Assembly (NCBI GenBank): GCA_030533445.1 | Contig: CM060064.1 | Span: 5,472,379-5,536,378, forward strand | DNA: 64,000 nt | Reading direction: 5' to 3' | DNA from: Cyprinodon diabolis | Taxonomy: Eukaryota > Chordata > Actinopteri > Cyprinodontiformes > Cyprinodontidae | In this document: one piece after another, positions 56,172 to 64,000 of the stretch | How the letters are laid out: each line of letters starts with the position of its first letter | Numbering within the stretch: the first letter of the stretch is position 1 | Program-made: the position numbers and the translations under genes | Notes under the pieces: generated by a model | Databases searched by the model: none | Seen by the model: only the letters and a program-made list of their open reading frames with translations | What the model was told of the DNA's origin: nothing

Positions 56172-56727
56172 GGGACAATGTAACCTGACTCCGCCAGATG
56201 GATTTGCTCCGCATAACCATCTGGAAACTTTCCGTTGAAGTAATTTTGGGAATGGGCGAAAACACGGATTAGCTGATTGGCCTATGTTGGTGATAGACGG
56301 GCCAAAAAAAGCAATCAGATCAACAAAGCATATGACGTACTAACAGAGAGACGATGAAAACACAAGCCAGGCTACTCTTGCCGAAACCAGTCAAGAGAAG
56401 AGCAAAAACATCTTTTCCTCTGAGAAAAGCCTCCAGAGCAGTGTTTTGCTTTTCTTTCAGTGAAGAAATACTCTGTAATTCCGATAAAACTTGCTCGATA
56501 GCCACGCTAACGCTAGTTTCACCGGCTGAAGCCGCCATGTTCTTTAGACTGAACGATCGCGCTTCTCGTTGCGTCACACCTCAACCTGCCTCAAAGCCAA
56601 CGCTGATTGGACGTTCGTTTGGTGAACGGCTCCAAATTTTCTTTAACGGAGAGTAGCCAGACTGATTTGCGAGTGAAACCTTGAAAGCTCGCGAGATCAG
56701 TATGGTCTCACGAGGCTAGGGACAATG
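56172..56727. mobile_element. DNA element carrying a helicase-like exon, 9-bp target duplication
   Basis: GGGACAATG flanks both sides (56172-56180 and 56719-56727). The ends read TAACCTGAC on the left and TAGCCTCGT inwards from the right. A longer subterminal inverted match is CATCTGGAAACTTTCCGTT against its TCTGGCTACTCTCCGTT counterpart. A 9-bp duplication recalls Mutator-type elements, but the superfamily is not proven. Confidence 0.65.
56320..56577 (-). pseudogene. RecQ-like helicase N-terminal exon fragment
   Basis: About 85 codons with no break. The internal start MAASAGETSVSVAIEQ leads to LKEKQNTALEAFLRGKDVFA and LLTGFGKSS. LKEKQ with a following Walker-A-like TGFGKS is the motif 0/I arrangement of RecQ-type DNA helicases (usual form PTGxGKS). 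Only motif I survives; the rest of the ATPase is absent. The gene sits inside a small transposon-like unit, so it is either a captured host exon or a relic of an autonomous element's helicase gene. Confidence 0.5.
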
Positions 56728-56754
56728 GCCTCGGGTGTAAGAGTTTGCCCTGAT

Positions 56755-56905
56755 ATCGAAGTGTATGGCAGCCTCGCTTCGGTCAGTGAGCCCCAGGGCA
56801 GCTGTGGCTACAATGTAGCTTGCCACCATCAGTGGGTGAGTGAATGACTGAATGTAGTGTAAAGAGCTTTGGTCAAGTCTCCTGACTTGAAAAAGCGTTA
56901 TATTA
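56755..56905 (+). repeat. Dispersed repeat (46570 family), longest copy
   Basis: ATGGCAGCCTCGCTTCGGTC ... AGTGTAAAGAGCTTTGGTCA ... AAGCGTTATATTAGTACAGG. Shows the sequence beyond the point where the 46570 copy is cut by the gypsy element. Confidence 0.65.
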
Positions 56906-57515
56906 GTACAGGCAATTTGGTGTTGATAAAATCTATTTTTCTTCATAGATAATAAAAGTATCTCTAACTGTTTTTTTTCAGAATGTTACCCTACTTCCAC
57001 CCTTTAAATGAATACATATTTAAACTTTACACCCTATTAAAATTCAAAATAATACAAGAGGTATAGGACTCCTTCTGATCACAGAGGGAATGGCAACACA
57101 TCCACAAACTGAGACTGCAAGCAGTGCACTGCAGGAGGCAGCCTCAGTAAAAATTCAGATAGTGCAAAAGCTATAAAGCAAAGTAAAGTGTTCAGCTTAA
57201 GGTTGGAGCTTTGGGAGATGCTATCTCTCTTTATCAGTCACTTCTACCACAAATCATAGGAAAGATAAGTGACGATTACGGTCTTTAGATGTTCGAAAAT
57301 TAAAAATGGTTTAAAGGATTGCAGAAACATCATCTTTAGCATTTACAGCACAAAAACAGCTGCCTCAAGTGGTGGGTCAAGACGAAATTAACCAAGGTGG
57401 CCAGAGTCAATGTTTTTTCTATTGAGCCACAGTACAAAAGAATAACAAAAACAAAAAATAAAGTATAGCAAAAGCTCATCTTTTAGTATAGTACGAGAAC
57501 CACAAACAATAATAA
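56906..57515. other. No gene recognised
   Basis: Spacer; nothing supported. Confidence 0.4.
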
Positions 57516-57519
57516 TAAT

Positions 57520-58290
57520 GAATTTTATTTGTAACGCCCTTTACATTTGAATTCAAATCTCAAAGTGCTAGAGTTCAAAAAGGGAAGATTAAAACAAAGG
57601 TTAAATGACCATAACATTAAAACAGAGTAAAAGACAATCATTAAAATCAATACATTTGAAAGCATTTCTAAAAAGGAAAGTTTTCAATCCTTTCTTAAAA
57701 CAGTCCACAGTCTGTGGGGCCCTAAGGTGGTCTGGGAGGGCATTCCACAGACGGGGAGCTGCGGCTTCAAAGGCCCTGTCGCCCGTTGTTTTTAGCCGTG
57801 TCCTGGGTGGGGCCAGACGGTGCTGTTGGCCTGACCGGGTCCGGGAAGAGGTGTGTGGTGTGAGCAGTTCAGTGAGATAGGTGGGGACCGCACCGTGCAC
57901 ACAGTGATGGGTGTGCAGAGAATCTTGTACTCTATACGGGCGTGAATGGGGAGCCAGTGTAAAGTGTGAAGGATGGGAGTGATATGCTGGTGTTTCCTCA
58001 CCCTCATCAGGACCCTGGCAGCGCTGTTCTGTACGTACCATCGGTACGATCTCCTGCCAGAGATCCCGATGAGGAGAGCGTTGCAGTAATCCAGCCTGGA
58101 GGAGACGAAGGCATGGACGAGCTTCTCTGCATCAGGGAGAGATAGGGAGGGCGGAGTTTGGAAATATTACAGAGGTGAAAGAAGGAAGTTTTGCAGATAG
58201 AGGTGACATGATTGTCAAAGGAGAGGTGGGGGTCAAGCTTGACCCCAAGGCTTGTAACAGAGGGAAGGATAGAAGCATCCCTAAACTAAC
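57520..58290 (-). mobile_element. LINE 3' part (fourth family), minus strand
   Basis: The element strand runs from about 58290 down to 57520. It encodes reverse-transcriptase C-terminal sequence and ends in a short 3' UTR near 57520. The 5' part is missing. Distinct from the GAATT-tailed family: it has no such tail and different terminal motifs. Confidence 0.75.
57601..58041 (-). pseudogene. LINE reverse transcriptase C-terminal fragment
   Basis: Fragments in two frames: QHITPILHTLHWLPIHARI (one frame), then VPTYLTELLTPHTSSRTRSG and DRAFEAAAPRLWNALPDHLR, CFKKGLKTFLF (other frame). These are the standard order of terminal motifs in L2/CR1-type ORF2. A frameshift near 57900 and truncation make it inactive. 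Confidence 0.75.
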
Positions 58291-58915
58291 AGAATACATT
58301 GGTGATCATATCTTAATGCCGCTGGAGCTTTAAACACATTGTCATTTTTATGTTACTTTGGAAGTAAATTTTAAAGGCGAAATATTAAATCGGTCCAAGG
58401 AACAAACCAGTTATAGTTTCTTCTGTCAGCGCTTATTATCATTCGAAACAGATTTACTATTATACTTCAAAAACTGATCTAAATACATAAAAAATGTCTT
58501 AAAAATTAAGTGCATTCCCCTTTAATGCGGTAAATAGATGATCTGGCAAAGAAATTAGTATTTTTGCTCTTATAATTTGATAATTAGATATGATGTCCTT
58601 ATGATGTGAAATAGGATAATGGAATTTTCTTTCATTATTTTAAATGGGAATCATCTTATTCTATTGGCTAACTGTCCAACTTGACTGCTTAAAATAAAGA
58701 GAAAATACACTTACTACAAGATTTTTATTTCTCTGTATACTGTTTAAATACTCGGGGGGGCAGGAACTGGGCACTGGCGCCCATTGGCCCCTATCTGGAA
58801 CCACCCATACCTTTAGTTTTTCTTAGTTTTCTGTCAGTTTTTCTTTTTTCTTAAGGAAAGATAAAAAAAGCCACACAAACCTTGGTTAGTGTGCCACTAA
58901 TGTATGGTGTTACCA
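58291..58915. other. No gene recognised
   Basis: AT-rich spacer. Confidence 0.4.
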
Positions 58916-58919
58916 AACT

Positions 58920-59130
58920 GTTAAAGTCAGGTCATATTTAGAATAAACACTTCTGAAAGTACTTTAAGTATGAAATTATTACAAACTGTTCAATAAATGA
59001 TAATTGTTTTTTTTATTAAGGGTAATTTTCATTTGAATGTGCTTTACTGGAGACTGGATGTTTGTCAAAGAACACTATTGCTTTGTTACGGTGCGGTATC
59101 AGCTGTTGAACAAGTCCCAGTATATGGTGT
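58920..59130 (+). repeat. Inverted partner of 55345-55560
   Basis: See 55345-55560. The pair lies about 3.4 kb apart in opposite orientation. Similar TTTTCCTTTAA motifs occur near 55550 and 59445. Confidence 0.65.
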
Positions 59131-60660
59131 TGTTTTATCCATGCTGGCGACGACCAGTGCACTATGCGAAGCAGAGGGTGAATTACAATGGAGAAGTCCT
59201 CTGGAAATCTAAAATAATTGGTGTTGATTGCAGATGTGTCTAGTAGTTCCCATTGATTTTGCTTGTAAAGCGGGGAGAATAGCGCTAGGCAGGAGTGAGG
59301 TGTTACTAGATTTGGCCAAAAATGGTCCTAGACTCAGTGACAGTTTACTGATTTACGGTAAATTCATTAAATCATGCAAACTTATTCGTTTTAGGTATAA
59401 ATAATGACCCACTGGTTATTCCTTGCTAAGCGGACTTTTCCTTTAACTAAAGAGAAAGTAAAAATTATGTTGAAACCATGAACTGAACCAATTAAATAAA
59501 AAATAAACCACGAAGGAGGGTAACATGGAAGCCTTTTCTAACAGAGTTTCATTTGCCAATGGGATGCAAACACACTAAGAGCTGTGATTTTTGCAGGTCA
59601 AAATATGGACAAACAAGCACTTTGATCAAGCTCATCATTGTGTTCCAACTGGGGTTAAGGAAAAAGAAAACAATCACCACCGTCTTTCTTTGAGGGTTTG
59701 ATCAGCCTCTCGAATTTTCTGCTTGATGAACATGTCTTGGATCTATTCAGTAAAAACTCAGCTACATGATTAGCTCTGGCCAAAAGAAGAAGAATCTGAA
59801 AAATACAAGAAAAATGAAGGAAGAATGTAAAAATGTTGTCCTTTCTTTTGAGAGAAAGTGAAAATGTTGCCTCTGGTGCTTTTAAAAGAAAATATAACAA
59901 ACAAATTTTCTGACAGGGTTACCAAGGTTTTAGAAACCAGTCAAGCTGCAATCGGATAAATATAAGAATGTGAATAGGAAAACTTCTAGAACACATCTAA
60001 ATAAATTATCCTCAATTATATATAGACAAGCTAAAAGTGTTGAATGTGCTACTACTGGACAGAAGTTCTTATTCCCACATTTGGGATCTTCACTTTCTTT
60101 GAAAACACAGGCTGTGTGAAAAGAACAGACACACACACACACTGCAGTGTTAGACTGGCACTGGTGTGTACCCGTCTAGCGCCTTGCTTCCACCAACAGC
60201 ACAGTGTCACATGGACTTGCAGGCAAACAAGACTCGTATTAAAGCCAAAGAGGGAGCGAGAGGTTCATACTCTGGCTGATCCGTCAGCAGCAGACAAGCT
60301 CCGTCAAGTTTCTCTCCTCTGTTCGAACACACTCCGCCTCACGCCTCAGGAGGCGAGAAGCCGCTAATTGGCAAAGGGCAAAAACACACACACACAAGCC
60401 CACTGTCGACAATCACAGTCAGGTACACACACAGAGAACAAAGAGGCAGACGGACACAGAAGTCTGGCTCTGAGAAGCACTTTAACAGAGGATGTGTGCT
60501 TCTGACGGATCAACCTGGCAGACATTACAGAGCTAAAAATACACACTGCCTGCTTGTCGAGTTTCTCACTGAGTTTCTCTGCAACTTCTCTTCTTGGGAA
60601 CCCCCCCACCACTTCTCTAGACTCAACCATTTCATTTAGTCAGTGACTGATGGCTTAAGT
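59131..60660. other. No gene recognised; short CA runs
   Basis: Contains (CA)n at about 60128-60141 and 60388-60402. No supported coding feature. Confidence 0.4.
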
Positions 60661-60669
60661 CATCTGTTA

Positions 60670-62640
60670 TCGATCTTTTTTCTGACATTATCTTTATTGA
60701 TTTTAAACAGTACTTATACAGAACAGAAGTATGCTGTCACATTAAACAAAAAGTTCAGAGTATTTGACTATTGTCCCTTCTTGTTTGCCAGATCGTTACA
60801 GGCTATTTTAGATCCAATACATACAGAGCATATGAGAAAAGAGAGAAAAAACAAACAAAAAACATGGAACATTCCAACAATCTCAAATCCCCCTAAAAAG
60901 CAAAAATAATAAATAAATTTCCAACAATAATGGCAATAATTTTCCTTTTATAATTAAAGTATTTTTTTCCATTGTTAAGGTTGTTGATAATTCTTTAATC
61001 TAATTAATGAATTTTGGTTTACTGGTACTCTTCCATGAAAGTGCTATGACTCTTTTTGCAAGTAATAGACATAAATCTAGGCAGTAATATGTTTTTTGAA
61101 AATATAATGTCTCTTTGGGTATAATCCTAAGATAAACATCAAAAATTAGTTTTATCCCTAATATAGTTTCTAGAGCTTGTTTAATCTCCCTCCAAAATCG
61201 TACTACTTTCTTGCATTTCCAGATACAATGAATAAATGTTCCCTTCTCTTCTCCACATCTATTACACATGTCTGAGATGGCCCCATTATACTTATTAAGC
61301 TTTTCTGATGTCACATAAGTTCTCATTAGCTATTTATATTGCAGTACCTTGAGGCGTGTATTAGTAGTTTGTGGTTGTGCTTCAGCACACGCCTTCTCCC
61401 AGTCCTCTGAAGATACATTTTCCTGTAAATCCTCCCTCCAGGCATTGAGCTTCTGCAAAGAAGACTCGGAGGATCCCTCCACCAACATGTTATACAGTTT
61501 GGAGATGATTCCTTTTCCAAAGCAATCCTTCTTCATTAGAGTTTCCAAAGTGGACAGTGGGGGGAATACATTTTCATTAGATTTTGAGATGACCTAATAA
61601 AATCTCTCAGTTGTAGATATTTAAAATAATGTTTACTTGGGATTTCACACCTGGTCTTCAACTTTTCAAATGACATCCAGACCCCTTCTCTGAATCCACC
61701 AGATCTCCTATTGTCTTTAAACCTTTTTTTGCCCATTTCCTAAAATTAGTTAAAGAGGAGGGGTCACCTAGATATTTCTTAACTTGATACCAAACCGTGA
61801 TCATGTTTCTGACAATAGGGTTTTTTGTCTTATTTTTTTTTCAAAATTCTGATAATTACTGAGTAAATATACTGGGGCAGAGGGTACAGAACAGTTTTCA
61901 ATATTCACCCAAGACAAGAGACATTTATCTGTAAAATAGTACATCATATTCCTAAGTTGAGCTGCCCAGTAGTATCTGAGGCATCTGAGGTCTCCTCTAT
62001 CCTACGGTAGATATAAAAGTGTTAAACGAAGCCTTCGTCATCTATTATTCAACAGAAACCGTGTGAAAATATTTTTCAAGGTCGAAAATAAATTGGCAGG
62101 AAGCAACAGTGGGATGTTCTGAAACAAATACAGACGTTTGGGCATTATACTGGATTTTAGGACATTGATTGGTGCTATGAGTGAAAAGGGCAGATAATTC
62201 TATCTATCCACAGAGGCAGCAATTAAGTCCACCATGGGGATATACAGTAGTTAATGTCAATGTCATTTATACGTGGTACTATCCTAACCCCCAAATATGT
62301 AAAGCAGTCTGTCTGTTATCAGTTTTGGTTTAAAAAAGAGAAAAAGTCGATGTACATTTTGGACTTTATAGATGTTAAATAAACCTCCAAGTTGGAATAT
62401 TTGATCATCTTGGGATTCATGACAAGAATTAATGAGCCATTGCTGTAAGTAGTCGTAGATGTTTTACCAACAGCTGATGAAAATAATTAGAGTATGGCTG
62501 AGTGCTAATATGTGGCTCGTTTAATAGGTTCCCTGTGGAACCAGATCCATCTTGAAGACCTGAAGATATTTCATATAACTGTGACCCAGTTTTTACTACA
62601 TCCACAGAGACCTCAAACACATCTCCCAGCATAAATACCC
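60670..62640 (-). mobile_element. L1/Tx1-like LINE ORF2 3' half and 3' UTR, minus strand
   Basis: The element strand runs 62640 to 60670, ending in an AATAAAGATAATGTCAG-type UTR followed by an A-run (T-run at 60676 on the plus strand). Coding remnants lie in several frames, so the copy is old and frameshifted. 5' end not defined. Confidence 0.65.
61000..61736 (-). pseudogene. L1/Tx1-like ORF2 C-terminal region, frameshifted
   Basis: Pieces from 61736 downwards: GFREGVWMSFEKLKTRCEIP, then LYNMLVEGSSESSLQKLNAW and WEKACAEAQPQT, then MCNRCGEEKGTFIHCIWKCK and VVRFWREIKQALETILGIKL. The C-x2-C...H-x3-4-C arrangement is the Cys-rich segment at the end of L1-type ORF2. Frame changes near 61326 and 61540 show inactivation. 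More distant ORF2 sequence can be read in 61740-61830 (WYQVKKYLGDPS pattern). Confidence 0.7.
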
Positions 62641-62673
62641 CGTTATACAGAAATTATGAGAAAGTTTTATTAC

Positions 62674-63161
62674 AGCTACAGTGTGTAATTTTCAGCGACA
62701 TCTAACGTCCAGACTGCAGACCGCAGCAACATGAACATCTCCCCCCCACCGCTTCTCCCCCCCAACAGTACGGCAAGCGTTACGGGACAAAATGTCTTCC
62801 ACGACGTCCGCATCACCTACCTTCTGAAGTGATGAGGTTTGTTTACATAGATAATTTTAATACTGCCATCTATTGTTCAGTACCGTCTCAGTTCATCTCT
62901 CTCAACTTGCCGTAGTTACTTTCGAGCGTAACGGGCGATCTCGCAATCGCTAGTTTGTTGGCTCTGCGCTGCCGTAGCGCAAAGATGTCTGCCTCCATGG
63001 CTGCGAGACCCGCTCCTATGTAATTATTAATAACGAATTCTAACGCAACGCAAATATTAAGGTTAAGAGGCTGTGCTCGTAGATGATGATAAATAACATA
63101 GTTATGTATAATATATTAAATTTCTGACTGTATATCCCTGTAATTATTACACAATGTAGCT
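62674..63161. mobile_element. Short DNA element with AGCTACA-type inverted ends
   Basis: The left end AGCTACAGTGTGTAATTTTC and, inwards from the right, AGCTACATTGTGTAATAATT are inverted repeats. No transposase. The interior is GC-richer (CCGCAGCAAC, GCTCTGCGCTGCCGTAGCGC) than its surroundings. Confidence 0.7.
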
Positions 63162-63385
63162 TTAATCTACGAAAAATCTATGACTGTACTGATGCATGTG
63201 AACACATAATAACTATATTATTGTTGTTATCGGACAAAGTTATTGTTGAGGAACTTTTCGAACACCCAGTGCTATCCCTAACATCCATGAATATCCAATC
63301 TTATAGAGTATCAAGAAAACATTTCTACCCCTTAAACTTTTAATTAGGGTTGAAGGATTTTGCCAAAAACAATAATTGCAGGGGC

Positions 63386-63545
63386 AAGCTTCGGTGGCGC
63401 AGTGGTTAGGTCATGACCTACAGTATATACAGAGACCTTAGTGCTTAGAGCAGCTGACCTGGGTTCGAATCAGACCTGTGGTCCTTTGCTGCGTTCTCCC
63501 CCTCTCTCTTACCCCCTCTCCTCTCAGCCTACTGTCCATAAAAAT
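63386..63545 (+). repeat. tRNA-derived SINE
   Basis: Pol III A-box-like TGGCGCAGTGGTTA at 63394-63407 and B-box GGTTCGAAT at 63472-63480, followed by a C/T-rich body (CCCCCTCTCTCTTACCCCC). The A-B spacing is larger than in a tRNA, so an insertion lies between them. Confidence 0.7.
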
Positions 63546-63549
63546 GAGC

Positions 63550-64000
63550 CACTAGTGTTGTAAAAACTTATTTTAAATCAATATTGCGATTATATTTCAA
63601 TTTCCCTTTGTACAAGCCATAATCATATAAATTTTTTACTAAGGCTGGGCATACACGGTACAATTTTTTGCCCTTTTCAGGCCGTTTCTCCAGTTGTGCG
63701 TCCTATAGTATTCAGTATATGTCACAACTTTACAAAACTTGTAAAGTTTAAAGAACTTGTTTCAAAGATAGATTGCATTTAGTTCACTTTAAAGACTGAA
63801 AATGCATTTGTGAACAGCAATTTTTAATCTGACACCAGATTTTCTTATCTATTTTCTTACCTCACACATAAAAGAGAGAACAGGGAGAAATCTTAAAACT
63901 TGCTGCAGAACAAAATGGCGAATGTATAAAACCTTGTTGACTTGTCACCACACACCTTTCCGTTAAACCTTCCAAGAAAGCTGGAGGAACTGCTTGGAGC
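63550..64000. other. No gene recognised
   Basis: AT-rich to the window end; nothing supported. Confidence 0.4.

Overview
The window looks like repeat-rich intergenic or intronic DNA from a teleost fish nuclear genome. The evidence is the abundance of fish-type transposable elements: L2/Rex-like LINEs ending in GAATT repeats, hAT and Tc1 fragments, DANA-like tRNA SINEs, a chromodomain Ty3/gypsy element and a fish-type endogenous retrovirus. There are no bacterial features and nearly every reading frame is decayed. The base composition is AT-rich, with long microsatellites. The only plausible host coding sequence is one terminal exon at 6371-6730 with its own poly(A) signal.

Layout. 1-6370: decayed DNA elements, a LINE 3' end and a SINE. 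6371-6830: last exon of an unrecognised Ser/Thr/Pro-rich, probably nuclear, protein. 7559 to about 19400: an endogenous retrovirus (ERV) with a 5' LTR, a tRNA-Arg-type primer site, a 1.6 kb leader with repeated purine-pentaloop hairpins, broken gag, broken pol with an extra domain between protease and reverse transcriptase, and broken env. A hAT element (13426-14743, 8-bp target duplication) splits the reverse transcriptase, and a truncated LINE (18752-19133) splits env. No 3' LTR is visible. 19545-46560: LINE, hAT, Tc1, SINE and foldback fragments, including a perfectly sized 356-bp-arm inverted repeat (26714-27596). 46798-51949: a Sushi-like chromovirus (Ty3/gypsy) with 5' LTR, gag, pol and chromodomain, several nonsense codons, a hairpin-forming insertion and no visible 3' LTR. 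51950-64000: small DNA elements, two further LINEs on the minus strand (one L1/Tx1-like), one element carrying a helicase-like exon, and SINEs.

How the parts work together. The ERV shows a gamma/epsilon-type plan: Gag with a PPPY late motif and one zinc knuckle, an in-frame UAG between gag and pol, protease, reverse transcriptase, RNase H, a DDE integrase with a GPY/F-type tail, and Env in an overlapping frame with a CXXC motif and a furin-like site. The most unusual point is a pol segment between protease and reverse transcriptase with two H-x-T motifs 64 residues apart inside a predicted strand-helix-strand pattern. This resembles the 2H phosphoesterase (LigT/AKAP7-like) signature and could be an accessory phosphodiesterase domain. 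The assignment is inference from motifs only. All retroelement genes here are inactivated by the stops, frameshifts and insertions listed below.
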